A stretch of 64,000 bases of DNA from Lautropia sp. (GTDB lineage: Bacteria; Pseudomonadota; Gammaproteobacteria; Burkholderiales; Burkholderiaceae_E), in NCBI GenBank assembly GCA_030532895.1, contig JAUNKF010000004.1:146417-210416 (forward strand), read 5' to 3'. The translations under genes and the position numbers were made by a program. Each line of letters starts with the position of its first letter. Positions within the stretch are counted from its first letter, which is position 1. This document shows, piece after piece, positions 29,540-41,369 of this stretch. Below the pieces are notes generated by a model. It was given only the letters and a program-made list of their open reading frames with translations, was not told where the DNA came from and searched no databases.

Positions 29540-32224
29540 ATGGATCAATTCGCCAAAGAAACGGTACCGATCAGCCTTGAACAGGAAATGAAGCGCTCAT
29601 TCCTCGATTACGCGATGAGCGTGATCGTGGGCCGGGCGCTGCCGGATGTCAGGGATGGCCTGAAACCGGTTCACCGGCGGGTGCTCTATGCGATGCACGA
29701 GCTGAACAACGTCTGGAACCGCCCATACCTGAAGTCGGCCCGCGTGGTGGGGGACGTGATGGGTAAGTATCACCCGCACGGTGATTCGGCCATCTACGAC
29801 ACGGTGGTGCGGATGGCGCAGGACTTCTCGCTGCGCTACATGCTGGTCGATGGCCAGGGCAACTTCGGCTCGGTCGATGGCGACAGCCCGGCCGCCATGC
29901 GTTATACCGAGGTGCGCCTGCAGAAGATCGCCGGCGAGATGGTGGCCGACATCGAGAAGGACACGGTCGATTTCGGCCCGAACTATGACGGTTCGACGGT
30001 CGAGCCGCTGGTGCTGCCGGCGCAGATTCCTAACCTGCTGATCAACGGCAGCACGGGCATCGCGGTGGCAATGGCCACCAACATCCCGCCGCACAACCTG
30101 GGTGAGGTCGTTTCGGCCTGCCTGCTGCTGCTCGACAACCCTGATGCCACCATCGACGAGCTGATCGAGAAGATCCCGGCACCTGATTTCCCCACAGGGG
30201 CGCTGATCTACGGCGTGGCCGGCGTGCGCGAGGGCTACCGCACGGGCCGTGGCCGGGTGGTGATGCGTGCGAAGACGCATTTCGAAGACATGGACAAGAC
30301 GGGCAACCGTCAGGCCATCATCGTCGACGAGATTCCCTACCAGGTGAACAAGGCGGTGCTTCAGCAGAAGATCGCCGAGCTGGTCAACGAGAAGAAGATC
30401 GAGGGCATCTCCGACATCCGCGACGAGTCCGACAAGCAGGGCATGCGGGTGGTGATCGAGCTGAAGCGCGGCGAAAACGCCGAGGTGGTGCTGAACAACC
30501 TGTTCAAGCTCACGCAGATGCAGGACAGCTTCGGCATCAACATGGTGGCGCTGGTCGATGGGCAGCCGCGGCTGTTGAACCTCAAGCAGGTGCTGGAGGC
30601 TTTCATCGCCCATCGTCGCGAGGTCGTCACACGGCGCACGGTGTTCGAGCTGCGCAAGGCCCGTGATCGCAGCCACCTGTTGGAAGGTCTGGCCGTGGCG
30701 GTCAACAACGTGGACGAGATGATCGAGCTGATCAAGACCTCGCCCACGCCACCGGTGGCCAAGGAGCGGCTGTTGGCCCGCACCTGGAAGGCGGGGATCG
30801 CGGCCGAGATGGTGGCCCGTGCGGCCGGGGAGGCCGATGCGTTGCGCCCCGAGACGGTCGAGCCGGGCGCCGGCTTGCAGCCGGATGGCAGCTATCAGCT
30901 GTCGGAAGTGCAGGCGGGCGAGATCCTGCAGATGCGCTTGCAGCGGCTCACGGGGCTGGAGCAGGACAAGATCATCAGCGAATACCGCGAGGTGGTCGAG
31001 AAGATCCTCGACCTGCTCGACATCCTGGCCAAGCCAGCCCGGATCACCGCCATCATCCGTGAGGAGCTGAGCGCCATCGTCGAACAGTTTGGCGGCCCCG
31101 AGAAGGATCCGCGCCGCTCGCAGATCGAGCTGAACGCGGCCGAAATCGACGTGGAGGATCTGATCACCCCGCAGGACATGGTGGTCACGCTCTCCAACTC
31201 CGGCTACATCAAGAGTCAGCCGCTGTCCGAATACCGCGCTCAGCGTCGTGGCGGCCGTGGCAAGCAGGCGGCCAGCACGAAGGAAGATGACTGGGTCGAT
31301 CAGCTCTTCATCGCCAACACGCATGACATGATCCTGTGCTTCTCGGATCGGGGTCGTGTCTACTGGCTGAAGGTCTGGGAGGTGCCACAAGGTTCGCGCA
31401 CGTCGCGCGGGCGGCCCATCGTCAACATGTTCCCGTTGCAGGACGACGAGAAGATCACGGTGGTGTTGCCGATCAAGGCGTTTGATGATGATCACTATGT
31501 GTTCATGGCCACGAGCCAGGGCACGGTCAAGAAGACGGCGCTTTCCGATTTCTCCAACCCGCGCAAGGCCGGCATCATCGCGGTGGATCTGGACGAGGGG
31601 GATTACCTGATCGGCGCGGCAGTCACGAATGGCGCGCACGACGTGATGCTGTTCTCGGATGCGGGCAAGGCCGTGCGCTTTGCCGAGACCGATGTGCGTC
31701 CGATGGGTCGTACAGCCCGTGGCGTGCGCGGCATGTCGCTCGACGACGGGCAGCGCGTGATTGCGATGCTGGTGGCCGAGGGCGAAGCGCATTCGGTGCT
31801 GACGGCCACTGAAAACGGTTATGGCAAGCGCACGCCGGTGTCGGAATACACCCGTCATGGCCGTGGCACGAAGGGGATGATCGCCATCCAGACCTCGGCG
31901 CGTAACGGCAAGGTGGTGGCGGCCATCCTGGTGGAGGCCAGCGACGAGATCATGCTGATCACCACGGGCGGTGTGCTCGTTCGCACGCGGGTGGAAGAAA
32001 TCCGCGAGATGGGCCGGGCCACTCAGGGGGTCACACTGATCGGCGTCGAGGACGAAGACACGCTGTCGCGCGTGCAGCGGATCGTGAGCAGTGATTCGGC
32101 CGAGATGCTCGCCGATGAGGATGAGGGGGCCGATGAGGCCGAGGCAGCCGGCGAGGCTGACGCGGCTGATGGCTCGGCAGACGCATCAGACGATTCTGCG
32201 ACTGAGGAGGGAGAAGGACACTGA
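29540..32224 (+). CDS. gyrA: DNA gyrase subunit A
   Basis: An 894-residue type IIA topoisomerase subunit. The quinolone-resistance region is wild type: Ser83 and Asp87 in [15 protein letters not shown], with the catalytic Tyr122 in AAMRYTE. The breakage-reunion core is followed by the C-terminal beta-pinwheel with the GyrA box QRRGGRGK. An insertion around residues 430-455 ([20 protein letters not shown]) is of the kind seen in betaproteobacteria. The last 45 residues are a strongly acidic Asp/Glu/Ala tail. With GyrB it introduces negative supercoils using ATP. It is divergent from ompA and upstream of the aromatic amino-acid genes. Confidence 0.98.
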   Translation: MDQFAKETVPISLEQEMKRSFLDYAMSVIVGRALPDVRDGLKPVHRRVLYAMHELNNVWNRPYLKSARVVGDVMGKYHPHGDSAIYDTVVRMAQDFSLRYMLVDGQGNFGSVDGDSPAAMRYTEVRLQKIAGEMVADIEKDTVDFGPNYDGSTVEPLVLPAQIPNLLINGSTGIAVAMATNIPPHNLGEVVSACLLLLDNPDATIDELIEKIPAPDFPTGALIYGVAGVREGYRTGRGRVVMRAKTHFEDMDKTGNRQAIIVDEIPYQVNKAVLQQKIAELVNEKKIEGISDIRDESDKQGMRVVIELKRGENAEVVLNNLFKLTQMQDSFGINMVALVDGQPRLLNLKQVLEAFIAHRREVVTRRTVFELRKARDRSHLLEGLAVAVNNVDEMIELIKTSPTPPVAKERLLARTWKAGIAAEMVARAAGEADALRPETVEPGAGLQPDGSYQLSEVQAGEILQMRLQRLTGLEQDKIISEYREVVEKILDLLDILAKPARITAIIREELSAIVEQFGGPEKDPRRSQIELNAAEIDVEDLITPQDMVVTLSNSGYIKSQPLSEYRAQRRGGRGKQAASTKEDDWVDQLFIANTHDMILCFSDRGRVYWLKVWEVPQGSRTSRGRPIVNMFPLQDDEKITVVLPIKAFDDDHYVFMATSQGTVKKTALSDFSNPRKAGIIAVDLDEGDYLIGAAVTNGAHDVMLFSDAGKAVRFAETDVRPMGRTARGVRGMSLDDGQRVIAMLVAEGEAHSVLTATENGYGKRTPVSEYTRHGRGTKGMIAIQTSARNGKVVAAILVEASDEIMLITTGGVLVRTRVEEIREMGRATQGVTLIGVEDEDTLSRVQRIVSSDSAEMLADEDEGADEAEAAGEADAADGSADASDDSATEEGEGH

Positions 32225-32350
32225 CGGCGTGTCGATGCCCGACGGGCCGCGCTGAGTCTTGATGGCTATGGGTTGCCTTGGTGCTTGGCGGTGCCCGGTG
32301 CCAGGTGGCTGTCCTGATGGCCGTTCGGGCTTTCTCTTGCCTGAAAAAAC

Positions 32351-32388
32351 AAAAACCCCAGCTACCCGAGGTGAGTCGGGTACTGGGG
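32351..32388 (-). terminator. Rho-independent terminator of the small minus-strand gene
   Basis: A 13-bp stem with one bulge, CCCCAG..TACCCGA (32356-32369) with TCGGGTA.CTGGGG (32376-32388). On the minus strand it is followed by TTTTTGTTTTTT. It serves the 32455-32748 gene; gyrA would meet it from the other side without a T-run. Confidence 0.85.
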
Positions 32389-32454
32389 CCAGTGCCAGGT
32401 ATCTCGTCGGGCTGACAGCTGCGCGTCTCTCAGGCCGTGGGATACGGTTGCTGA

Positions 32455-32748
32455 TCAGCTGGGATCATTGCGTCGCTTGACCAGCACGCAGATCATCACC
32501 AGCAGGCCGGCCAGGCCAACGGGTACGGACGGCATGCCGCTTTTGGCGGAGGGCACCTCGTCGGCAGGGGTCAGGGATGCGTTGGCATGGATGACCTGTG
32601 CCAGCTGATAGTTGGCAGACTGGGTATCGGGCTGAGCGTGGGCTTGCTCGTCGACGGCGGGGGGCGCTGTGACCACGCTATTGGCGTGGACAGTCTGACT
32701 GAGAGTCAACCAGCCGAGGGCGGCAGCGATGAGCAGAGTCTTTTTCAT
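32455..32748 (-). CDS. Small exported protein with a C-terminal membrane anchor
   Basis: A 97-residue protein of unknown function. It has a signal peptide (MKKTLLIAAALGWLTLSQTV, cleavage after HA-N), a polar Ala/Gln/Asp-rich middle and a C-terminal hydrophobic helix (VPVGLAGLLVMICVLV) followed by KRRNDPS. The tail resembles a PEP-CTERM-like or similar sorting signal (short proline motif, helix, basic end), though the exact PEP triplet is absent; it may simply be a tail anchor. It has its own terminator and occupies the place between gyrA and pheA where many Burkholderiales carry serC. Confidence 0.6.
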   Translation of the reverse strand: MKKTLLIAAALGWLTLSQTVHANSVVTAPPAVDEQAHAQPDTQSANYQLAQVIHANASLTPADEVPSAKSGMPSVPVGLAGLLVMICVLVKRRNDPS

Positions 32749-33040
32749 AACAGTCAGAGAAGGTACTGTTTCATTGTCTGCCTGTCCGACGAAAAAGGGT
32801 ATGAAGAAACGCACGGCACCACGAGGCCGTTACATTTCATTAGCGAAGTGACGTTAAATAGGTGCGAAACCGATGACGAGGTGTTGCTTATTTGCATCAC
32901 CCAACAGGCTGGCCTGATGAGCAGCGGCATGAACTTGCCGGCGTGAGAAAGCCATGAGCGGGCCAGTGTCAGGGGGTACACCCAGAGGCGGCCCGCCAGG
33001 CCGAGGTCTGGTTGACATGAGAAATAACGGAGCGGAAAGG

Positions 33041-34123
33041 ATGAGTCAAGATGGCATTGCAGCGGTACGGCAGCAGATTGATGCACTCGATCAGCAGCTG
33101 CTGGCCCTGGTCAATGAGCGGGCGAAGCTGGCCCAGCGGATCGGCGCGCTGAAAAAGGATGCCAACGACGCACCCGTATACCGGCCCGAGCGTGAGGCGA
33201 TGGTGATCAGGAAGCTGCAGGCGGCCAACCGTGGGCCATTGCCGGCGGCTGCCATCAGCTCGATCTGGCGTGAACTGATGTCGGCCTGTCGAGGGTTGGA
33301 GCGACCGCTGCGTGTGGCCTTCCTTGGCCCGGTGGGCACCTTCAGCGAGCAGGCGATGCGCCGTCGTTTTGGTGACGCGGTCGAGGGCGTGCCCTGTACC
33401 TCGATCGATGACGTATTCCGGATCACCGAGGCAGGCAACGTGGATTTCGGGGTGGTGCCGATCGAGAACTCGACCGAAGGGTCGGTGACCCGCAGTCAGG
33501 ATCTGTTCCTGAACACGAGCCTGCAGATCGCCAGCGAGATCACGGTGCCGGTGCGGCATGTGCTGATGTCCAAAAGCGGGCTGCTGGAGGACATCAGGCT
33601 GGTGCTGGCGCATCCACAGGCGTTGGCGCAGTGCACGATGTGGTTGCAGCGCAATCTGCCGGGGGTGGAGTTGATGCCGGTGTCGAGCAATGCCGAAGGC
33701 GCGCGTCGAGCGGCTGAGGATGGCTCGATTGCCGCCATTGGCAGTGAGAGTGCCCTGGCCATTTACGACCTGTTGGCGGTGGCACACGCCATTCAGGATG
33801 ACCCCATGAACCGCACCCGCTTCCTGGTGGTCGGGCATCAGGCCGTGGAGCGCTGCGGTGTCGATCAGACCTCGCTGATTCTGGGCGTGCCGGATCGGGC
33901 CGGGGCGCTGCATGAACTGATCGAGCCGTTGTCGCGTCATGGCGTCTCGATGAAGCGTTTCGAGTCACGGCCGGCCCGTCAGGGCGGTTGGGAATATTAT
34001 TTCTACATCGATGTGACGGGGCATCGGGAAGATGCCGAGGTGAAGGCGGGGCTGGAGGAGCTGAAGTCCCGTTCAGCCTTCTTCAAGCTGCTCGGTTCTT
34101 ATCCGTCGGAAGGTGCTGTCTAG
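33041..34123 (+). CDS. pheA: Bifunctional chorismate mutase / prephenate dehydratase
   Basis: A 360-residue P-protein. Residues about 5-90 are the AroQ chorismate mutase helices (IDALDQQLLALVNERAKLAQ, YRPEREAMVIRKLQ); the dehydratase follows with LGPVGTFSEQAMRRRFG, NSTEGSVTRSQDLF and NRTRFLVVG (the TRF catalytic motif); the C-terminal ACT domain has the phenylalanine-binding ESRPARQGGWEYYFYID. It turns chorismate into phenylpyruvate and should be feedback-inhibited by phenylalanine. ATG 33041 gives the usual N-terminus, but GGAAAGG abuts it too closely; ATG 33017 is an alternative. hisC and tyrA follow in the same direction. Confidence 0.95.
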   Translation: MSQDGIAAVRQQIDALDQQLLALVNERAKLAQRIGALKKDANDAPVYRPEREAMVIRKLQAANRGPLPAAAISSIWRELMSACRGLERPLRVAFLGPVGTFSEQAMRRRFGDAVEGVPCTSIDDVFRITEAGNVDFGVVPIENSTEGSVTRSQDLFLNTSLQIASEITVPVRHVLMSKSGLLEDIRLVLAHPQALAQCTMWLQRNLPGVELMPVSSNAEGARRAAEDGSIAAIGSESALAIYDLLAVAHAIQDDPMNRTRFLVVGHQAVERCGVDQTSLILGVPDRAGALHELIEPLSRHGVSMKRFESRPARQGGWEYYFYIDVTGHREDAEVKAGLEELKSRSAFFKLLGSYPSEGAV

Positions 34124-34168
34124 CATGTGTCAGGCCCTCATGCGTCCCTGCGAAAGCCCTGTATGGCG
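34122..34168 (+). repeat. Dispersed 3'-end repeat, copy A
   Basis: Directly after the pheA stop: TGTCAGGCCCTCATGCGTCC followed by CTGCGAAAGCCCT and GGCG. It aligns with copy D (56134-56174) over about 42 nt with a handful of differences. Confidence 0.55.
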
Positions 34169-34314
34169 ATGGTGCCCCCATTGGTGCCTGATACAGACAG
34201 GTCGCCGTGCCGCCTGCAGGCGGAGGGGGGCTTTGTCGTGGGGGCCATGGGCCACGCAGTCGGGTGCAACATGCCCTGTGTCATCGAAGACATGAACGGT
34301 GTAGAGGAGAATGC

Positions 34315-35439
34315 ATGTCCATGAATGAACAGACGCTGGTTTCGCCGGCCGATGGCGCACCGGCAGGCGTCCGCGGCATCGCGCCCTATCGGCCGGGCAA
34401 GCCGATCGACGAGGTGGCACGCGAGTTGGGCCTTGATCCGGCCCGCATCATCAAGCTCGCGTCCAACGAGAACCCGCTTGGCATGTCGCTTTCAGCGCGG
34501 GAGGCAGCCGCCAATGCGCTGGCTGATGGCGCCTTGTATCCCGATGCCAACGGCCATGAGCTGAAGCAGGCGCTGGCGGCTCACTACGACATCGATCCAG
34601 GCTGGATCACGTTGGGCAATGGGTCCAACGACATCCTGGAGCTGGCCGGGCGCGCCTTGTGTCAGGCCGGGCAGGAGATCATCTATTCGCGTTATGCTTT
34701 CGTCGTCTATCCGCTGGTGGCGCAGGCGATCGGTGCCCGAGGCATCGAGGTGCCGGATCGGGATCACGGCCATGATCTGGACGTGATGCTGGCCGCCATC
34801 ACGCCTGATACACGGGTGATCTATCTCGCCAACCCCAACAACCCGACCGGCACCTTCATCGATGGGCCGGCGCTGCTGCGCTTTCTGGAACGGGTGCCCC
34901 CGCAGGTGGCGGTGGTGCTGGATGAAGCCTATACCGAATACCTGCGCCCGGAAGACCGCTATGACGCGCTCGCCTGGGTGAAGCGCTTTCCGAACCTGAT
35001 CGTCTCCCGTACCTTCTCCAAAGCCTATGGCCTGGCCGGACTGCGGGTGGGCTTTGCGGTGGCACAGCCGGCCCTCACCGACCTGATGGGGCGGGTGCGT
35101 CAACCTTTCAACGTCAATGCGCCGGCACTGGCAGCTGCCAAGGCCGTGCTGTCGGACGCTGACTATCTGCAGCGCAGCTATCAGCTCAATCAGGCAGGGT
35201 TGAAGCAGTTGAGTGAGGGCTTCGAGGCGCTGGGGCTTAGCTACGTGCCGTCGTGGGGCAACTTCGTGCTGGTGAAGGTGGGCGAGGCGGCCGCCATCAA
35301 TGAGGCGCTGCTGCGTGTCGGTGTCATCGTGCGGCCGGTGGGCAATTACGGTTTGCCCGAGTGGCTGCGGGTGTCGGTGGGGTTGCCTGAGCAGAATCAG
35401 GCGCTGCTCGATGCGCTGACGCGTATCTTGGAGCGTTGA
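34315..35439 (+). CDS. hisC: Histidinol-phosphate / aromatic aminotransferase
   Basis: A 374-residue PLP enzyme of fold type I. ATG 34315 is preceded by GAGGAGA at good spacing. The PLP site is SRTFSKAYGLAGLRVGF with the Schiff-base Lys (about residue 234); SNENPLGMS, LGNGSNDILELAGRAL and NPNNPTGT are the other cofactor and substrate contacts, and the Arg near the end (WLRVSVGLPEQN) binds the substrate phosphate or carboxylate. Placed between pheA and tyrA it probably serves aromatic amino-acid transamination as well as, or instead of, histidine synthesis, as is common for HisC2 copies in betaproteobacteria. Confidence 0.92.
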   Translation: MSMNEQTLVSPADGAPAGVRGIAPYRPGKPIDEVARELGLDPARIIKLASNENPLGMSLSAREAAANALADGALYPDANGHELKQALAAHYDIDPGWITLGNGSNDILELAGRALCQAGQEIIYSRYAFVVYPLVAQAIGARGIEVPDRDHGHDLDVMLAAITPDTRVIYLANPNNPTGTFIDGPALLRFLERVPPQVAVVLDEAYTEYLRPEDRYDALAWVKRFPNLIVSRTFSKAYGLAGLRVGFAVAQPALTDLMGRVRQPFNVNAPALAAAKAVLSDADYLQRSYQLNQAGLKQLSEGFEALGLSYVPSWGNFVLVKVGEAAAINEALLRVGVIVRPVGNYGLPEWLRVSVGLPEQNQALLDALTRILER

Positions 35440-35442
35440 CGG

Positions 35443-36363
35443 GTGGTGACGATCAGCGAGGCCGGTTTGTCTGGTGGTGCCACGGCTGGTGGTGGTCAGG
35501 GGGGCGGTTTTCGGCGTGTGGCGATTCTGGGCACAGGCATGCTGGGCGGCTCTCTGGCGGCCGCGTTGCGTGACTGTCTGCCGGGCATCGAGCGTATCGC
35601 CTATGGGGTGGAGCCAGACCTGTCGCAGGCGATGGCCTTGGGGCTGTTCGACCGAAAGGCTGCCACGGTGGCCGAGGCGGTGGCAGGGGCCGATCTGGTG
35701 GTGCTGGCGGCGCCCATTTCGGTCAATTGTGCGCTGATGCCCGATGTGGCGGCGCATCTGTCGTCAGAGGCCGTGCTCACCGATGTGTCCAGCGTGAAAG
35801 GAGGCATCGAGGCGGCCTGGCGGCAGGCCGCAGGCGGGCGGGCCGGTTTGCTGTCACGCTTCGTCGCGAGCCACCCCATTGCCGGCAGCGAAAAGGCCGG
35901 CCCGGATGCGGGCAGTGCCAAGCTCTTTGACGGTCGTAGCGTGGTGCTGAGCGCGTTGCCCGAGTCATCGCCCGAGATCATCGAGCGGCTGGCGGCTCTG
36001 TGGCAATGCCTGGGCGCGCGGATCGACCGCATGTCGGTGGCTGATCACGACCGGGTGTTCGCCCAGGTGTCCCACTGGCCGCACGCCATGGCTTTTGCAT
36101 TGGCGGCGGCCATCGCAGCCGATCAGGGGGCACCGCCTGCGGGAGCACATGCGGGTTCCGGCCTGCTCGACATGACCCGGATTGCCGCATCTTCGCCCAG
36201 CCTGTGGGCCGACATCCTGCTGCACAACCGTGAGCAGAGCCTGAAGGCGGCCGATGCCGCTCGCGAACAATGGCTGGCGGTGGAAGCGGCGTTGCGCGAC
36301 GGGGATCGTGAGCGCCTGACGGCCTTGTTCTGCCTCGGGGCTGAGTGGCGGCGGCAATATTGA
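35443..36363 (+). CDS. tyrA: Prephenate dehydrogenase
   Basis: A 306-residue NAD(P)-dependent enzyme starting at GTG 35443, three bases after the hisC stop, with GGAG at 35431-35434. The Rossmann motif is RVAILGTGMLGGSLAAALRD (about residues 25-44). DLVVLAAPISVN, LTDVSSVKGG and SHPIAGSEKAGPD with the catalytic His are the conserved blocks of the dehydrogenase, followed by a helical dimerisation domain (VSHWPHAMAFALAA). It oxidises prephenate to 4-hydroxyphenylpyruvate for tyrosine synthesis. The genes that usually follow in Burkholderiales (aroA, cmk, rpsA) are not here. Confidence 0.93.
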   Translation: MVTISEAGLSGGATAGGGQGGGFRRVAILGTGMLGGSLAAALRDCLPGIERIAYGVEPDLSQAMALGLFDRKAATVAEAVAGADLVVLAAPISVNCALMPDVAAHLSSEAVLTDVSSVKGGIEAAWRQAAGGRAGLLSRFVASHPIAGSEKAGPDAGSAKLFDGRSVVLSALPESSPEIIERLAALWQCLGARIDRMSVADHDRVFAQVSHWPHAMAFALAAAIAADQGAPPAGAHAGSGLLDMTRIAASSPSLWADILLHNREQSLKAADAAREQWLAVEAALRDGDRERLTALFCLGAEWRRQY

Positions 36364-36396
36364 TCTGCTGTTGAGCCGGTTGGGGCCTGCCCGGGT

Positions 36397-36454
36397 CTGC
36401 AGCGCGCCCCAGAGGGATCTTCGAGGCGATGAATCCGTGCATGACACGCTGCAG
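36397..36454 (-). repeat. Dispersed 3'-end repeat, copy B, within a perfect 8-bp inverted repeat
   Basis: CTGCAGCG (36397-36404) and CGCTGCAG (36447-36454) enclose a copy of the repeat in minus orientation (TGTCATGCACGGATTCATCG then CCTCGAAGATCCCTCTGGGG). It lies between the convergent ends of tyrA and the dehydrogenase gene, so it may also end both transcripts. Confidence 0.6.
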
Positions 36455-36477
36455 GGTCAGGCGTCTGTCTGCTGCGC

Positions 36478-37410
36478 TCAGCTGGATTTGGGTTTGCGCA
36501 GGTGATCGAAGCGCACGATCAGGCTGGAGGTGTCCCAGCGGTTGCCGCCCAGTGCCTGCACATCCCCGTAGAACTGATCCACCAAGGCCGTGACGGGAAG
36601 CGTCACCCCACTGCGTTTGGCTTCAGCCAGGCACAGGGCCAGATCCTTGCGCATCCAGTCCACGGCAAAGCCGAAGTCGAATTGCCGCTCGGTCATCGTC
36701 TTGCCACGATTGTCCATCTGCCAGGATTGGGCTGCCCCCTTGCCGATCACGTCCAGCACCTGCTTCATGTCCAGCCCGGCCACCTCGCCGAAGTGGATGG
36801 CTTCGGCCAGGCCCTGAACCAGGCCCGCGATGCAGATCTGGTTCACCATCTTGGCCAGTTGTCCGGCGCCGGTCTCGCCCACGCGGGTGATCATCTGCGA
36901 ATAGGCGGCTGATACCGGCTGCATCCGTGCCACATCGGCCTCGCTACCGCCGCACATCACGGTCAGACGCCCGTTTTCGGCGCCGGCTTGTCCGCCGGAG
37001 ACGGGCGCGTCGACGAAAGCCAGGCCGCGTGCCCTGGCTTCGGCGCCCAGCTCGCGGGCCACCTCGGCCGAGGCCGTGGTGTGGTCGACGAAGAGCGCTT
37101 TTGCCTTCATGCCGGCAAAAGCGCCGTCCTCACCCAGCACGACGCTTTTCAGATCGTCATCATTGCCGACACAGGCAAACACGATGTCGGCATCAGCGGC
37201 GGCTTCACGTGGTGTGAGGGCCAAGGCCGATCGCTCGCCGGCGCCAGCGGCTGCCCGTTCGGCCACCCACCGCTCGGCCTTGGCCTGGGTGCGGTTGTAG
37301 ACGCGAACATGATGGCCGGCCTCCGACAGGTGGCGTGCCATCGGATAACCCATGACACCAAGACCGAGGAAGGCAACATGAAGCGCTTGGGAGTGCGGCT
37401 GTGCAGGCAT
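36478..37410 (-). CDS. Beta-hydroxyacid dehydrogenase (3-hydroxyisobutyrate dehydrogenase family)
   Basis: A 310-residue NAD(P)-dependent oxidoreductase. ATG 37410 gives the family N-terminus; the open frame upstream overlaps the remnant HEPN copy. The cofactor site is HVAFLGLGVMGYPMARHLSE (about residues 10-29) with YNRT after the second strand. The substrate motif is FVDAPVSGGQAGAENGRLTV, and the catalytic Lys lies in GQLAKMVNQICIAG. The C-terminal helical domain ends in KDLALCLAEAKRSGVTLPVT. Members reduce or oxidise short beta-hydroxyacids (3-hydroxyisobutyrate, tartronate semialdehyde); the exact substrate is not clear from sequence. Confidence 0.88.
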   Translation of the reverse strand: MPAQPHSQALHVAFLGLGVMGYPMARHLSEAGHHVRVYNRTQAKAERWVAERAAAGAGERSALALTPREAAADADIVFACVGNDDDLKSVVLGEDGAFAGMKAKALFVDHTTASAEVARELGAEARARGLAFVDAPVSGGQAGAENGRLTVMCGGSEADVARMQPVSAAYSQMITRVGETGAGQLAKMVNQICIAGLVQGLAEAIHFGEVAGLDMKQVLDVIGKGAAQSWQMDNRGKTMTERQFDFGFAVDWMRKDLALCLAEAKRSGVTLPVTALVDQFYGDVQALGGNRWDTSSLIVRFDHLRKPKSS

Positions 37411-37511
37411 GGCGGATGTCTCGTCGTTGTTCAGGAAGATGGGCCATGATGCCACAGCCTGATGGGGGTGGGGCACGGTGCCGTCGGGACGCGAGAAGGC
37501 GCTTCCGTCTG

Positions 37512-37632
37512 ATGGCCCGACGCTTGACCCCGGAAGGGCTGATTTTCGGCACTGCTCAAAGAAGCGGAGCGCTTCGTGGCTGTCATGCGGGATACCTTCA
37601 TGCAAAAGCCTGCGGATTCAGCTGACTTGTGA
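37512..37632 (+). pseudogene. Collapsed HEPN-gene copy (internal deletion)
   Basis: The start (ATG at 37512, MARRLTPEGL) is nearly identical to the first 10 codons of the HEPN gene at 38110, and from about 37546 to 37632 it matches that gene's last 30 codons (EAERFVAVMRDTFMQKPADS). About 290 bp between them are missing. In the intact gene CTGATGCT occurs at both deletion edges (about 38137 and 38432), which suggests recombination between short direct repeats. Homology continues past the stop to about 37664 (GGGCAGGCATGGCGTGGCGG). Confidence 0.8.
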
Positions 37633-37771
37633 GCATGATGGGCAGGCATGGCGTGGCGGGCATCAACGGCAGGGCAGGGGAAATGGTATTGGCTATGGTG
37701 GGACGACGGGGCGTTGTGATCCCCGTGGGGGCAGGCTAAGATGAAACCATGATTGCATGCTTGGGAGTCGC

Positions 37772-38110
37772 ATGAACCGCATCGACCACCATACCGAGAA
37801 GGCTGTCCGTCGCTTTCTTGAGCTGATCGGTAATCGTTACGATGTGGCCACTGCCATGGTCTATGGCAGTCGGGCACGAGGCACTCATCGTCCTGACAGT
37901 GATGCTGATCTGGCCGTGTTACTGCGTGGCACTCGCCATCGTTTTCTGGCGGCCAAGCTGGACATGGCCGACACGGCTTTCGATGTGTTGCTGGAAACCG
38001 GCATCCTGATTTCGCCCTTGCCGCTCTGGCTTGATGAGTGGGAGCAACCTGACAACCACACCAATCCGGCGCTGCTCAGGAATATCGCGCGTGAAGGAGT
38101 CCCCGTCTGA
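37772..38110 (+). CDS. Minimal nucleotidyltransferase (MNT) protein, probable antitoxin
   Basis: A 112-residue nucleotidyltransferase-fold protein. ATG 37772 has GGGAG at proper spacing; an ATG at 37757 is also in frame. The signature is complete: GSRARG at residues 32-37 and SDADLAV with Asp44 and Asp46, plus a third acidic position in DTAFDVLLE. In HEPN/MNT toxin-antitoxin pairs the MNT protein neutralises the HEPN toxin, in studied cases by adenylylating it. The gene overlaps the HEPN gene by one base, which supports a two-gene module. A toxin-antitoxin role is inferred from family and arrangement. Confidence 0.85.
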   Translation: MNRIDHHTEKAVRRFLELIGNRYDVATAMVYGSRARGTHRPDSDADLAVLLRGTRHRFLAAKLDMADTAFDVLLETGILISPLPLWLDEWEQPDNHTNPALLRNIAREGVPV

Positions 38111-38535
38111 TGGCCCGGCGCTTGACCCCTGAAGGACTGATGCTCAAGGCGGATCGTGCCTGTGCATCTGCAAGGGTATTGCTTGATCTGGGGGATGTGG
38201 ATGGTGCGTCTGACCGGGCTTACTACGCCATGTTCGACGCTGCCCGTGCTGCCCTCCTGGCTTCGGACGAGACGCTTTCAGAAGACCCCGGCCGCTCCCA
38301 TGGCGGGTTGATTGGGGCGTTCGGGCAAAAGCTGGTCAGGCAGGGGCTGGTGTCAAAAGACATGGGGCGTCTGCTGAACAGGGCGCATGAGATACGCTTG
38401 ATAGCCGCTTACGCGGGTGTTTCGGTCGAGCAGGCTGATGCTTCGGCACTGGTCAAAGAGGCGGAGTGTTTCGTGGCCGTCATGCGGGATACCTTCATGC
38501 AGAAGCCTGCGGATTCAACTGACCCGTCTGCATGA
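38110..38535 (+). CDS. HEPN-domain protein (UPF0332 type), probable toxin partner of the MNT protein
   Basis: A 141-residue all-helical protein. The pattern DRAYYAMFDAARAALLAS (about residues 35-52), SHGGLIGAFGQKLVRQGLVS (63-82) and LLNRAHEIRLIAAYAG (88-103) matches the UPF0332 branch of HEPN proteins. In that branch the last block usually reads R..ADY; here it is R-L-I-A-A-Y, so the Asp is replaced by Ala. The classical R-x4-6-H RNase motif is not obvious, so activity is uncertain. It overlaps the MNT gene by one base. A deletion-collapsed copy lies about 600 bp upstream. Confidence 0.82.
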   Translation: MARRLTPEGLMLKADRACASARVLLDLGDVDGASDRAYYAMFDAARAALLASDETLSEDPGRSHGGLIGAFGQKLVRQGLVSKDMGRLLNRAHEIRLIAAYAGVSVEQADASALVKEAECFVAVMRDTFMQKPADSTDPSA

Positions 38536-38637
38536 TGGGCAGGCATGGCGTGGCGGGCATCATGAGATGGTGCCAAGCACCATGCCCCTTCGGTAGAATC
38601 AGCGGTCTTCTCCAGCATGCCGCCATTGGCCCTCATC

Positions 38638-41274
<2,637 letters not shown>

Positions 41275-41312
41275 GAGGCTTGTTGCTGTTCTTGAACCGA
41301 TGACGCCTGGAA

Positions 41313-41340
41313 GGGCGGGTCTTGGTGGCCCGTCTTTTTC
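41313..41340 (+). terminator. Rho-independent terminator after alaS
   Basis: GGCGGG (41314-41319) pairs with CCCGTC (41329-41334, one G-U), loop of 9, followed by TTTTTCTTTTT. It lies before the TusA-family gene, which therefore needs its own promoter or read-through. Confidence 0.75.
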
Positions 41341-41369
41341 TTTTTGATTTTTGTGGAGCATCGCTGATC

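Noticed and set aside
29597..31858. A 753-codon open frame on the minus strand
   Set aside because: It is antisense to gyrA and shows no family motifs, only His/Arg/Gln-rich sequence typical of shadow frames.
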